A DNA stretch of 64,000 bases from Pantoea conspicua (GTDB lineage Bacteria > Pseudomonadota > Gammaproteobacteria > Enterobacterales > Enterobacteriaceae), in contig NZ_MLFN01000128.1 of NCBI RefSeq assembly GCF_002095315.1, positions 62,001 to 126,000 of the forward strand. Reading direction: 5' to 3'. Both the position numbers and the translations under genes were made by a program. The notes under the pieces are model-generated. The model had not been told where the DNA came from and did not search any database. It saw nothing but the letters and a program-made list of their open reading frames with translations. Every line of letters starts with the position of its first letter. Within the stretch, counting starts at the first letter, position 1. Shown piece by piece: positions 28,684-38,049 of the stretch.

Positions 28684-30201
28684 TTACGGCAGATGCGGAT
28701 AGATGCCCGGTCCGATCGGCAGTCCCAGCCAGTACCACACTACCAGCAGCGCAATCCAGCTGATAAAGAACACCAGCGGATAGGGGAAGATCAGCACATA
28801 GTAGGTGCCGAGCTGCGCATCTTTCTGGTATCGCTGCAAAAAGGCGAGGAACAGCGGCAGGAACGGCGACATCGGCGCCAGCGGCAGCACCGCTGAATCG
28901 GCAATACGGAAAATCATCTGCGCAAAGGCGGGATGAAAGCCGAGCAGCATAAACATCGGCACAAATACCGGTGCCAGAATTGACCAGATCGCCGAGCCGC
29001 TGGCGATAAACATGCAGAGAAACGCCGACAGGAACATCAGCCCGAGAAAGGCGGGCGCACCGCTGATGCCTGCGCTTTCCAGCACGTCGGTCAGGCCGAT
29101 CGCCATAAACTTGCCCATGTTGCTCCAGTTAAAGAACGCCACGAACTGCGACAGCGGAAACACCATCACGATAAAGCCTGCCATCCCCTTCATCGGATCG
29201 ACCAGCAACTGGGGAATATCGTCCGGACGGCGGATCTGACGGGTCACCACGCCATAGGCAATCGCCACCACAAAGAAAAACAGGATGATGATCGGCACGA
29301 TACCCTGAATAAACGGCGAGGGAATAATGGCCCCGCTGGTGGGATTACGCAGCGGCGCATTCTCCGGTACCACCAGCAGCGCCATCAGAGCGATGAACAG
29401 CAGCGCAGCAATCCCGGCGGCCCGCAGGCCACGGTTCTCCAGCGGCGTAAGGGCGGCCAGCTTTTCACCGCTGCCCTGCCACTGCGGCAGGCGCGGCTCA
29501 ACAAATTTATCGGTCAGCAGCGCCCCGACAAAGGTCAGTACAATCACCGAGGTCGCCATAAAAAACCAGTTATCGATGACGCTGACATGCACCGTGTCGC
29601 TGACCGCTTTGGCCGCTTCGGTACTGATGCCGGAAAGCAGCACGTCGGTGGTCACGATCAGTAGATTGGCGGTAAAGCCCGATGCGACACCGGCAATCGC
29701 CGCCAGCAATCCCGCCACCGGATGACGGCCGACCGCCAGGAAGATCAGCGCGCCCAGCGGCGGCATCACCACCAGCGCCGCGTCGGAAGAGATATGACTG
29801 AAAAAGGCGATAAACAGCACCATGTAACTGGCGTAGCGACGGTTGACGCGCGACGCCATCTTCACCATCAGCGACTGCAATAAGCCCACTTTTTCCGCCA
29901 GACCGGCACCAATCACCAGCGCCAGAATCGATCCCAGCGGGGTAAAGCTGCTGAAGTTTTTAATGATGTTGGGCAGGATCCACTGAATACCGGCGACGCT
30001 CAGCAGGTTATTCACCCGCACTATTTCACCGTTGCTGGGGTTTTTAACCGCCAGATCCAGCGCACTGATAATGGCAGTGGCGACCATCAGCACCACAATC
30101 AAATAGACAAACAGTAAAAACGGATTAGGAACTTTATTTCCCACCCGCTCAACCCAGCTAAAAATTCGCCCGGGGCTGCGGTTCTCTGATGTTGCTTCCA
30201 T
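28684..30201 (-). CDS. abgT: p-Aminobenzoyl-glutamate transporter AbgT
   Basis: Inner-membrane transporter of the AbgT family that takes up p-aminobenzoyl-glutamate, a folate breakdown product; some relatives export sulfonamides. The start METTS-like MEATSENRSP gives 505 residues, matching E. coli (about 508); the frame extends to 30231 without a clear ribosome site. Family stretches include VERVGNKVPNPFLLFVYLI, FFSHISSDAALVVMPPLGAL, GFTANLLIVTTDVLLSGIS and ADSAVLPLAPMSPFLPLFLA. It lies downstream of abgA and abgB on the same strand, as in E. coli, with a 165-bp gap after abgB. Confidence 0.95.
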   Translation of the reverse strand: MEATSENRSPGRIFSWVERVGNKVPNPFLLFVYLIVVLMVATAIISALDLAVKNPSNGEIVRVNNLLSVAGIQWILPNIIKNFSSFTPLGSILALVIGAGLAEKVGLLQSLMVKMASRVNRRYASYMVLFIAFFSHISSDAALVVMPPLGALIFLAVGRHPVAGLLAAIAGVASGFTANLLIVTTDVLLSGISTEAAKAVSDTVHVSVIDNWFFMATSVIVLTFVGALLTDKFVEPRLPQWQGSGEKLAALTPLENRGLRAAGIAALLFIALMALLVVPENAPLRNPTSGAIIPSPFIQGIVPIIILFFFVVAIAYGVVTRQIRRPDDIPQLLVDPMKGMAGFIVMVFPLSQFVAFFNWSNMGKFMAIGLTDVLESAGISGAPAFLGLMFLSAFLCMFIASGSAIWSILAPVFVPMFMLLGFHPAFAQMIFRIADSAVLPLAPMSPFLPLFLAFLQRYQKDAQLGTYYVLIFPYPLVFFISWIALLVVWYWLGLPIGPGIYPHLP

Positions 30202-30366
30202 AGTTTCTGGTCTCGTCTTGTGTCCCGTCATCCGTGGTCGCGTTCGCTGTCGCCGGTCGCTGAGTGAGACGTCCGGCGATAGGTTACAAACGGCACAGCG
30301 GAATCCGGGAAGGTGTTTGCAATAATATTTTTTATAGCGGTCCGCGCCGGTGACGCGGCCGTTGGC

Positions 30367-31809
30367 TCATTCGGCCAGTTTTGTGGGTGTGATCCCCGCC
30401 GGGATCGGGCAGTGATAGGGCTGTGAGGCGCGAACCCGGTCGAACTCTGCCTGACAGCGGGCCAGCGCCGCCGGATCCTGCAACAGCGTAACGACGGTGG
30501 CGGCCATCACTTTGCCCGCCAGAAACATCCCCTTATGCCCGATGCTGGTGCGACCCTGCGCCACCAGCTGCCAGGTATGCAGTGGCGTACCGAAGGTGAA
30601 GCAGGGTGCAAAGCACTGGGCGGTCGGCGTCACCCAGCTGACATCCCCGACATCCGTGGAGCCATACAGCAGCTCGCGGGTCACTGCATAGGGCGCGACC
30701 TGATCCATAAACAGCCTGTCACCCAGCTGCTCAACCCAGGCCTGGCCTGCTTCGCCGCCGGTTCGGGCTGCGTTGAGCCGCGCATTGCGCAGATCGTCGT
30801 CGGTCAGGGTGGCACGTATCTCTGCCGCGAATGCCCGCTCCTCGTCGCTGTAGTCGGGCAGACCAAACTGATGCAAATAACGCTCCATCACCGCTTCCAG
30901 CGCGCGATTGGGCACGTAGTCAGAGCAGGCTTTGTCAAAACGCACCGTCAGAGTGGTGTCGGTCATCAGCGCCGCGCCGCGGGCGATATTGATCACCCGC
31001 TGGTAAATATCCTGCGCCTGCTGCAGTTCCGGCGCGCGGATCAGGTAGAGTACTTCCGCATCAGCCTGCACCACATTCGGCGAGACGCCGCCGCTGTTAG
31101 TGACTGCATAGTGCAGCCGCGCTTCCTGTACGATGTGTTCACGCAGAAAGTTGGCCCCGGTGTTCATCAGGGTAACCGCATCCAGTGCGCTGCGACCGAG
31201 GTGCGGTGAGTTAGCGGCATGTGCCGCGATCCCTTTGAAGCTGAACGCCGCCTGGATATTGGCGAGGGTGCGCAGATTAAACATCCCGCTGAAGCCTTCG
31301 GGATGCCAGGTTACCGCAGCATCGACATCGTCAAACAGCCCTTCGCGCACCATAAAGGTTTTGCCGGAGCCACCTTCTTCACCGGGACAGCCGTAAAAGC
31401 GCACCGTTCCGCCGGTATGATGTTGCTGCATCCAGGCTTTTACCGCACTGGCCGCCGCCACGCCTGCGGTACCGAGCAGGTTATGGCCGCAGCCGTGACC
31501 ATTGCCGTTGGCTTCCAGCGGTTGGGGGCGGGCGCATCCCGCCTGCTGGCTCAGGCCCGCCAGCGCATCAAACTCGCCAAGAATGGCAATCACCGGTTTA
31601 CCGCTGCCGAAGCTGGCGATAAAGGCGGTATCCAGGCCGCCCACGCCGCGTTCTACCGTGAAGCCCTCCTCCGCCAGCGCATCGGCCAGCAGTGCGGACG
31701 ATCGGATCTCGGCAAAGCGGGTCTCCGGTGTATCCCAGATAGCATCACTCAGGGCGCTGAAGCGCGCCTGATGACGGTCGATATACTCTGCAATGAACGC
31801 TTCCATCAT
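30367..31809 (-). CDS. abgB: p-Aminobenzoyl-glutamate hydrolase subunit B
   Basis: M20-family metallopeptidase of 480 residues (E. coli AbgB 481). Together with AbgA it forms the cytoplasmic heterodimer that splits p-aminobenzoyl-glutamate into p-aminobenzoate and glutamate. Metal-site motifs are ILGEFDALAGLSQQAG (near residue 76), NGHGCGHNLLGTAG (near 104) and GCPGEEGGSGKTFM (near 139); SSTDVGDVSW follows near 392. The start overlaps the abgA stop (ATGATG arrangement), so the subunits are translationally coupled. Confidence 0.95.
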   Translation of the reverse strand: MMEAFIAEYIDRHQARFSALSDAIWDTPETRFAEIRSSALLADALAEEGFTVERGVGGLDTAFIASFGSGKPVIAILGEFDALAGLSQQAGCARPQPLEANGNGHGCGHNLLGTAGVAAASAVKAWMQQHHTGGTVRFYGCPGEEGGSGKTFMVREGLFDDVDAAVTWHPEGFSGMFNLRTLANIQAAFSFKGIAAHAANSPHLGRSALDAVTLMNTGANFLREHIVQEARLHYAVTNSGGVSPNVVQADAEVLYLIRAPELQQAQDIYQRVINIARGAALMTDTTLTVRFDKACSDYVPNRALEAVMERYLHQFGLPDYSDEERAFAAEIRATLTDDDLRNARLNAARTGGEAGQAWVEQLGDRLFMDQVAPYAVTRELLYGSTDVGDVSWVTPTAQCFAPCFTFGTPLHTWQLVAQGRTSIGHKGMFLAGKVMAATVVTLLQDPAALARCQAEFDRVRASQPYHCPIPAGITPTKLAE

Positions 31810-33119
31810 TGGTCACCGCCAAACTGCGCCTGATTCAGCGCCAGAGTTGCCAGCATCGCGATCGCCACCGGCATCACCTGCTCATCAAAGTCGAACTTCG
31901 CGTTATGGTGTCCCGCCGCCAGATCGCAGCCGAAAATGGCATAGGAAGCCTGACCGCCTCGCTGTTTCACCCGCTCCATCATGTAAGTGGCATCTTCCGA
32001 ACCGGCCGCCTGAGCCTTACGATCAACCACCGAATCGAAGACCCCCAGCGCCTCCGCCTGCTGATGGATAAAATCGACCCAGGGCTGGGTTGGGGTGCAG
32101 CTGCGGGCGGCGCCCATCAGCGTGACCTGATGTTCAACGCCATACATCGCCGCCGCGCCAGCGATGACCCGCAGCGCCTGCTGATAGATGTCATCGTTAA
32201 CCTGATTGGTGACGCCACGGGTTTCGACTTTCAGCAGCGCACAGTCGGGCACCACGTTACGCCCGGTACCGGCCTGCAGTACGCCAACGTTAACGCGCGC
32301 CACACCGCCGCTGTGCTGGGTAAGACCGTGCAGCGCCAGCGTTGCCTGAGCCGCCGCCAGCAGGGCATTGCGACCCTCTTCCGGCCGGCCACCGGCATGG
32401 GCGCCGACGCCAGTAAAATTGACGTCGAGTTTGGTGGTGGCGAGGAAACTGTCGCTGCCGCACACCAGTTCGCCCGCCGGCACGCCGGTGCCGAGATGAA
32501 TGGCGGTGAACAGGTCAACATCATCCACCACGCCAGCCGCCACCATCGCTCTGGCACCGCGCACGCCCTCTTCGGCGGGCTGGAAAATGATTTTAATCGT
32601 GCCGCTCAGCTGGTCTTTCATCGCCATCAGCACCGAGGCGAGGCCGAGGCCGATGGTGGTGTGGCCGTCGTGGCCGCAGGCGTGCATCATGCCGGGATTG
32701 CAGGAGGCAAAGCCTTCACGCTGTGGCAGGTGATCTTCCGCCTGACTCTCATTGAGATCGAGCGCGTCCATATCGACACGGAAGCCGATCACCGGGCCGG
32801 GACGGCCGGTCTCCAGCGTGGCGACGATGCCGCAAAAACCGCCGGAGAAGTGGCTGATCCACTGCGGTAACGCGCCCTGCTGCAGCGCCCGCGCCTCCTG
32901 CTGCTTCAGCACGGTCTCGCTGGGTAAGCCCATACGCGCATCGGCATCGATCACCTCACGGCCCAGCTGCAACTGATAACCCAGCTTATGCAGTTCGTCG
33001 GCTACCCGGGTGGCGGTGCGGAACTCCAGCCAGCCAGATTCTGCATAGTGATGGAACTCCCGGCGCCAGCTTTTGAGCTGCGCCAGCCGGGCGCTGATAA
33101 GGTCGGAAAGGGTGTTCAT
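31806..33119 (-). CDS. abgA: p-Aminobenzoyl-glutamate hydrolase subunit A
   Basis: M20-family metallopeptidase of 437 residues (E. coli AbgA 436). The start MNTLSDLISARL has AAGGACAG upstream; an upstream in-frame start at 33251 would cross the divergent abgR promoter and was rejected. Motifs are WRREFHHYAESGWLEFRTAT at the N-terminus, ASCNPGMMHACGHDGHTTIG (near residue 163) and IFQPAEEGVRGARAM (near 206) with metal-binding residues. It is the first gene of abgA-abgB-abgT, divergent from abgR. Confidence 0.95.
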   Translation of the reverse strand: MNTLSDLISARLAQLKSWRREFHHYAESGWLEFRTATRVADELHKLGYQLQLGREVIDADARMGLPSETVLKQQEARALQQGALPQWISHFSGGFCGIVATLETGRPGPVIGFRVDMDALDLNESQAEDHLPQREGFASCNPGMMHACGHDGHTTIGLGLASVLMAMKDQLSGTIKIIFQPAEEGVRGARAMVAAGVVDDVDLFTAIHLGTGVPAGELVCGSDSFLATTKLDVNFTGVGAHAGGRPEEGRNALLAAAQATLALHGLTQHSGGVARVNVGVLQAGTGRNVVPDCALLKVETRGVTNQVNDDIYQQALRVIAGAAAMYGVEHQVTLMGAARSCTPTQPWVDFIHQQAEALGVFDSVVDRKAQAAGSEDATYMMERVKQRGGQASYAIFGCDLAAGHHNAKFDFDEQVMPVAIAMLATLALNQAQFGGDQ

Positions 33120-33186
33120 CGGCACTGTCCTTACTGTTGGTTTTTTATGCACTGCCTCGAATCTACACAATGGTATTAGCCGGCAT

Positions 33187-33202
33187 AAGATGCGAATATC
33201 TT
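33187..33202. promoter_or_regulatory. Candidate AbgR operator
   Basis: AAGAT-N6-ATCTT dyad in the 115-bp space between abgA and abgR. It has the size of a LysR-type recognition site; binding is inference. Confidence 0.45.
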
Positions 33203-33234
33203 GTGACTGATAAACAACGGTTATCACAAAATCT

Positions 33235-34134
33235 ATGACGGCCAACCTCAAACTTCACCAGTTGCGCGCCTTTGTTGACGTGGCGCGCCAGGGCAGTATC
33301 CGGGCCGCGAGCCGTCTTTCCGGGCTTTCGCAGCCAGCATTAACCAAATCGATTCAGGAACTGGAGCGTGAACTCGGCGCGCGATTGTTTATCCGCCGTC
33401 AGCAGGGCGTGGTCTTAACCGATATCGGTGATAACTTTTTTCGACATGCCAGCCTGGTGCTGGCAGAGCTGCGGGTGGCGCAGGAAGATATCCAGCAGCG
33501 GCTGGGGCTGGGCGGTGGTCAGGTGAACATCGGCGTCGGCGGCAGCGTGGCGCGCACCATCATGCCGCAGGTGATTAACCAGTTTCATCGTGAATACCCG
33601 CTGGTGAAGGTGCGCATTGTCGAAGGGCAACTGGTGTCGATGGTGCATGAGTTGCGGCAGGGCGCGCTCGATTTCACCATCAATACCTACGATCAAAGTC
33701 ATCTCGATCAGGAGCTGATGTATGAGCGAATGATGGAGCGCGAGTACAAAGTGGTGGTGCGCAAGGGCCATCCGCTGGAGAAAGCCCGCTCGCTGGCCGA
33801 GTTACAGCAGGCGGACTGGACCATGCCGACCCCCAAAGGCAGCTACTATCGTTTACTGCACGATCTGTTTGACGAGCGCGGCATGGCACCGAAAATTGTG
33901 GTGACCTGCGAAACCTTTATGGCCTGCACCAGTCTGGTGGCGCAAAGCGATTTCATCAGTATTTTATCGGTGGATGTGATCGACGATCCGATTCTCGGCC
34001 GCTCGCTGGTGTCGCTGTCGCTGGACGAGCCGCTGCCGAAAGCGATCTTTTATCTGATTCAGCGTAAGGACACTGCACTGACGCCGATGAGCAGTTACAT
34101 GGCGCAGTTATTTCGCCGTTATTGTCAGTGCTGA
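33235..34134 (+). CDS. abgR: LysR-family regulator AbgR
   Basis: LysR-type regulator of 299 residues (E. coli AbgR 302), divergent from abgA and therefore the likely regulator of abgABT. The N-terminal helix-turn-helix is LHQLRAFVDVARQGSIRAAS with LSQPALTKSIQELERELGAR; the effector domain follows from about residue 90. No strong ribosome site precedes the ATG. The effector is presumably p-aminobenzoyl-glutamate or a related folate catabolite, which is an inference. Confidence 0.92.
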   Translation: MTANLKLHQLRAFVDVARQGSIRAASRLSGLSQPALTKSIQELERELGARLFIRRQQGVVLTDIGDNFFRHASLVLAELRVAQEDIQQRLGLGGGQVNIGVGGSVARTIMPQVINQFHREYPLVKVRIVEGQLVSMVHELRQGALDFTINTYDQSHLDQELMYERMMEREYKVVVRKGHPLEKARSLAELQQADWTMPTPKGSYYRLLHDLFDERGMAPKIVVTCETFMACTSLVAQSDFISILSVDVIDDPILGRSLVSLSLDEPLPKAIFYLIQRKDTALTPMSSYMAQLFRRYCQC

Positions 34135-34209
34135 CGGGCAGCGTTCTCTCATCGTCTACACTTGGTGTATTCGCGTAAATGTGAGTTCAACCCACAATCG
34201 GAGGTGACG

Positions 34210-34647
34210 ATGCAAGTCTGTCCATATCTGTTTCTCTATGGTCGCTGTGAAGAGGCAATCGAGTTTTACCTGCAGGCCACAGGCGGGAAACTGCTGGAGA
34301 AAATGACCTTTGGCGATATGCCAGAGCAGGGCGAGCAGGTTGGCGATCAATCCGCGCCGCCACAGCCGCCGGAAAAAATCATGCACGCACATCTGCGTAT
34401 CGGTCAGGGAGAGTTGATGCTGAGCGACGGCAACACGCAGAAGCCGCCCGCCTCTGATCATGCTGGCTATGCGGTGAGTCTCGCCACCACGGATGCAGAG
34501 CAGGGCAAAACCTGGTTTGAGAAACTGTCAGTGGGCGGCAAAGTGACGACCCCGTGGCAGGAGACGTTCTGGTCGAATGGATTTGCGATGTTTATCGATC
34601 AGTTCGGCATTCCATGGCGCATTAACGTAGTGAAGCCGCAGGAATAA
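34210..34647 (+). CDS. VOC-superfamily protein, PhnB/YjdN-like
   Basis: A 145-residue cytoplasmic protein of the vicinal-oxygen-chelate (glyoxalase/bleomycin resistance) superfamily. The start MQVCPYLFLYGRCEEAIEFY has GGAGGTGACG upstream. Characteristic stretches are MHAHLRIGQGELMLSDG and PWQETFWSNGFAMFIDQFGI followed by PWRINVV at the C-terminus. Length and pattern match E. coli YjdN (147 residues), once called PhnB. Function is unknown; no phosphonate genes are nearby. Confidence 0.88.
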   Translation: MQVCPYLFLYGRCEEAIEFYLQATGGKLLEKMTFGDMPEQGEQVGDQSAPPQPPEKIMHAHLRIGQGELMLSDGNTQKPPASDHAGYAVSLATTDAEQGKTWFEKLSVGGKVTTPWQETFWSNGFAMFIDQFGIPWRINVVKPQE

Positions 34648-34736
34648 AGGCAGGATGCAGGATCGGCGCCGGTCATTGCGGCGCCATTTTATTCGTCGTC
34701 TGAGCACGGCCAGCCTTGCAGCCAGCCGCCCGCTTA

Positions 34737-35603
34737 TCAGAAGTTGTAACCCGCCACCAGGTAGTAACCCCAGCCGGTCGATTTCACTTCAAACGGACCG
34801 TTACCGAAGTTCAGCTCCTGCCCATCCGCCCACTGACCGCCATTGTGGAAGTAACGCGCCACGGCTGAGAAGTGCCAGTGATCGTAACCCAGCGACAGAA
34901 TATGGCTGGAGGCGATAGAGTTGCTGGTGCGCGACGAACCGCCTTTCTCGTTGAGATCGGAACCCCAGTCAAAGTTGGTGAAGCCGACATAGCCAAGGTT
35001 ACCGCCCCACAGTGTGGTGATCGGCACAAAGTATTTCACCTTGAAGCGATAGCCATCCCAGCTGTTCTCATTCGCCGCACCGTAGTTTTCCCACTGGTAT
35101 TTGGCATAGACGTTCAGTGACAGGCCTACATCGCTGTGGGTATCGATATCGGTGCCCAGACCCATATACCAGGTATTCTGGCGGTTGTCGCTGTTGCGGC
35201 CCATGTCGTAGATGTAGTTGTTGGCGAAATACCACTCTTTGAACGGACCAAACGCCAGACTGGTGCCGGTCAGTTTGTCGATGGAGAAGCGCGGTTCAAT
35301 CTCCATAAACATCGGGGAACCGTGGTCAAAGATACCGTTGGCGTTGCTGTTACCCGCGCCGAAGAAGTTGGTCAGATCGAGATAACCGTAGAAATCGAAC
35401 CAGTCTTTTTTGGCAAACGCTTCATATTCCAGATAAACGTCGTTGTTAAACTGCGGCCCGAAGCGCGTGTGGTAGCTGCCCACCACGTTTACGCTCTGAT
35501 GCCACCAGTCGGACAGATATTGCGGATCGCTATCAGCGGCTTGCGCAACACCCGTCCAGGAACATGCCAGTACGGCACCTGCTATCAACGTTTTGAATTT
35601 CAT
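34737..35603 (-). CDS. tsx: Nucleoside-specific outer membrane channel Tsx
   Basis: Outer-membrane 12-stranded channel for nucleosides, and in E. coli a phage and colicin receptor. The start [15 protein letters not shown] gives 288 residues (E. coli 294), with a signal peptide cut near AQA-ADSDP. The mature N-terminus has [20 protein letters not shown], then [19 protein letters not shown] and [12 protein letters not shown], all nearly as in E. coli. It ends in GYNF, the outer-membrane terminal phenylalanine. CRP and CytR sites upstream match the known control of tsx. Confidence 0.96.
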   Translation of the reverse strand: MKFKTLIAGAVLACSWTGVAQAADSDPQYLSDWWHQSVNVVGSYHTRFGPQFNNDVYLEYEAFAKKDWFDFYGYLDLTNFFGAGNSNANGIFDHGSPMFMEIEPRFSIDKLTGTSLAFGPFKEWYFANNYIYDMGRNSDNRQNTWYMGLGTDIDTHSDVGLSLNVYAKYQWENYGAANENSWDGYRFKVKYFVPITTLWGGNLGYVGFTNFDWGSDLNEKGGSSRTSNSIASSHILSLGYDHWHFSAVARYFHNGGQWADGQELNFGNGPFEVKSTGWGYYLVAGYNF

Positions 35604-35772
35604 TATCATTAACCACATGCTTTTGACCGCTGCACAGCAGGCGCAGTCAGAGAGAAGTCGATCCCGGGGAGGGGAGTGAGTTATTCAGGACATAACAGCC
35701 AGTTTTCAGCTCGCGTAGCGTGCCTGCAACATAGCGATAGAAAATAGATTTTGCTCACGTTTGTCAAAAAGT

Positions 35773-35811
35773 GTTGCATTACAATTCAGTGAAAATGTGA
35801 TGCACTTCACA
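35773..35811 (-). promoter_or_regulatory. CytR octamer and CRP site upstream of tsx
   Basis: GTTGCATT at 35773-35780 is the CytR recognition octamer, and TGTGATGCACTTCACA at 35796-35811 is a perfect CRP full site (TGTGA-N6-TCACA). They lie about 170-210 bp before the tsx start, consistent with CRP/CytR control as in E. coli. Confidence 0.75.
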
Positions 35812-35880
35812 ATAATGGCGGTGATCGAACGGAACCAGGCAACCGTTTACGTTGTCTGGTTCGCGATCAAACGTGTGGGA

Positions 35881-37236
35881 TCAGGGAAAAGTGACGCGGA
35901 CCTGCAAACCACAGATAGCACCCTGTGGCGTCAGGCAGTTGGAAAGGGCAACATGAATCTGATGCTTCTGCGCAACGCTGCGCACAATCGATAAACCCAG
36001 ACCGCTGCCCTGCGCTTTTACATCCGGTGAACGGGTGAAACGGTCAAAGGCGCGTTCAATAAAGGATTCCGGCATACCCGGTCCGTTATCGACGATATCC
36101 ACTACCGTCTGGCCTGCGACCCGATGCAGCAGAACATCCACCAGGCTCCCTTCCGGCGTGTGCAACATGGCATTACCAATCAGGTTGTCGAACAGGCTAC
36201 GCAGTTCAGAGCGGCTGGCCTGCAGCCGGTACTGGGTCGAGCCGTTAAAGCCGATATCGATGCCGCGTTTATCCGCCACCACCATTAACTGCTCAATGCT
36301 CTCTTTCAGCAGATCTTCCAGTTCAATCTGCTCAATGCTGGCCACCACGCTTTGATCCTCCTGACGGGAGACGTTCAGCAACTGGGTCACCAGATGACGG
36401 GTACGCGTCACGCCCGCTTCGAGCTGACTGAACTGCCGGCTGGCCTCGCCCGGCTGAATATGCTGACGCAGATTCTCCAGCTGCAGCGTGACAGCGGTGA
36501 CCGGGGTACGCAGTTCGTGAGCGGCATCCTCCAGGAACTGCCGCTGGGATGACCAGGCCTCGCGCAGCTTATTCAGCAACGAGTTATAAGCGGCGACCAG
36601 CGGCAGGATCTCATCCGGCAAGCCTTCCGGTGAGACATTGTGCGGATGATGCGTCTCCTGCGCCGCGATCTGCCGCGAGGCGACCTGCAGATCGCGGGTG
36701 ATCTTCCGCACCACCAGCCAGATCACCAGCAGCGACAGCGGCATCATCAGGATCAACGGAATGATCGCCGACAGCGCCCGTTTCACCATCAGTGCTTTCA
36801 TGTAGCTGAGGTTGTGCATCACCTGAATGGTCTTGATCTCACTGCCAGGCTGACCCGGTCGGGTGTAGATACGCCATTCGCAGTCATCACAATGTCCCAC
36901 ATCGACATCACGGTAACCGCGCTGGGCTTGCAGCGGCGCGTGCAGCTCCGGCCACGAGCTGGCACGCAGCCGGCCCTGGTTGTCCCACAGCTGCACCACA
37001 AAATCGCTCTTCGCCTTGTCAGGCGGAATGAGCATCGGCATCAATGCCGGCATCTGCTTATTAGTCGACCAGGCATCAGCAATTTTCGACAGCTGATCGT
37101 CTTTCATGGTGCCAACCATATCGCCATAGCAGCTGAAGAAATACCAGGTGACGCCGCCAATCATCAGCAGATGAATAATCAGCAGCGTACTGAGTAATTT
37201 GTTGCGTAATGAACGCATAAAGGGGAAAGGTGTCAT
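35881..37236 (-). CDS. Two-component sensor histidine kinase (QseC/PmrB-like)
   Basis: Membrane sensor kinase of 451 residues. Transmembrane segments lie at about 13-35 and 153-177 and enclose a ~115-residue periplasmic domain with GHCDDCEW, a CxxC pair near residue 116. After HAMP-like sequence the phospho-accepting H240 sits in FLEDAAHELRTPVTAVTLQL; the ATPase domain has NLIGNAMLHTPEG (N box), DIVDNGPGMP (G1) and GSGLGLSIVRSVAQKH (G2). Its start overlaps the regulator's stop by 4 bp (ATGA). The signal is unknown; divalent metals, antimicrobial peptides or redox are candidates from family and the CxxC. Confidence 0.9.
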   Translation of the reverse strand: MTPFPFMRSLRNKLLSTLLIIHLLMIGGVTWYFFSCYGDMVGTMKDDQLSKIADAWSTNKQMPALMPMLIPPDKAKSDFVVQLWDNQGRLRASSWPELHAPLQAQRGYRDVDVGHCDDCEWRIYTRPGQPGSEIKTIQVMHNLSYMKALMVKRALSAIIPLILMMPLSLLVIWLVVRKITRDLQVASRQIAAQETHHPHNVSPEGLPDEILPLVAAYNSLLNKLREAWSSQRQFLEDAAHELRTPVTAVTLQLENLRQHIQPGEASRQFSQLEAGVTRTRHLVTQLLNVSRQEDQSVVASIEQIELEDLLKESIEQLMVVADKRGIDIGFNGSTQYRLQASRSELRSLFDNLIGNAMLHTPEGSLVDVLLHRVAGQTVVDIVDNGPGMPESFIERAFDRFTRSPDVKAQGSGLGLSIVRSVAQKHQIHVALSNCLTPQGAICGLQVRVTFP

Positions 37237-37892
37237 ATCGCCGGCACCCGCCAGCCCAGCCCGCGCACATTGCGAATCGCGTCGTTATCCAGCTTGCGGC
37301 GCATCCCGTGGATCAGCACATCAACCGCGTTACTGCTCACCTCATCGCCCCAGCCGTAGATGCGATTCTCCAGCTGTTCGCGAGACAGAATCGCGCCGGG
37401 ACGCTCCAGTAAGGCATAAAGCAGAGCGTATTCGCGCGCGGTCAGCTGTTCGCGCTGGCCCTTATAGAGCACTTCGCGCGTCATCATATCCAGTTGCACA
37501 TCGCCGCTGCCCAGCACCGAATCCGCCGCGCCGTGGCGACGTCGGGTAATCGCCCGCATCCGCGCCAGCACTTCCTGCAGATCAAAAGGTTTAAGCAGGT
37601 AATCGTCAGCGCCGCTGTCGAGCCCCTGTATCCGCTGCGCCACCGTATCGCGCGCAGTCAGGATCAGCACCGGCGTAGAATCGCCGCGCCCGCGTGCCCG
37701 GCGCAACACCTGTAATCCGTCATCACGCGGTAAGCCGAGATCCAGCAATACGCAGCTGTAGCCGCCTTCGCTCCAGGCGTTATGGGCATAAACGCCATCG
37801 CGTACCCAATCCACCGACCAGCCCGCGCCCTCTAAAGCCTGCTGCAGGTTTGCGCCGATCATTTCATCATCTTCAACCAATAATACCCGCAT
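37233..37892 (-). CDS. OmpR-family response regulator (QseB/PmrA-like)
   Basis: Response regulator of 219 residues. The receiver domain has the acidic pair EDD near residue 7, the phosphorylated D51 in CVLLDLGLPRDDG, T at LILTARD and K in YLLKPFD. The C-terminal winged-helix domain ends RRKLDNDAIRNVRGLGWRV. AAGGAGA precedes the start. It is co-transcribed with its kinase, which overlaps by 4 bp. It is divergent from a small AraC gene, and the space between carries phased repeats that suit an OmpR-family protein. Confidence 0.92.
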   Translation of the reverse strand: MRVLLVEDDEMIGANLQQALEGAGWSVDWVRDGVYAHNAWSEGGYSCVLLDLGLPRDDGLQVLRRARGRGDSTPVLILTARDTVAQRIQGLDSGADDYLLKPFDLQEVLARMRAITRRRHGAADSVLGSGDVQLDMMTREVLYKGQREQLTAREYALLYALLERPGAILSREQLENRIYGWGDEVSSNAVDVLIHGMRRKLDNDAIRNVRGLGWRVPAI

Positions 37893-38049
37893 GGCTGATC
37901 TCCTTCGTAAAGATGGGAGAGAGTTTATCCATCAATTGTTAGGCCAGAATTATCCGCCGTCATTCCGCCGTCATACTTCGTACTACAGCGGCGTTGGCTG
38001 CGACTCGCCGCCTTGCTGTAGCACGCATTATTTTGGCGAATCGGGTGTT

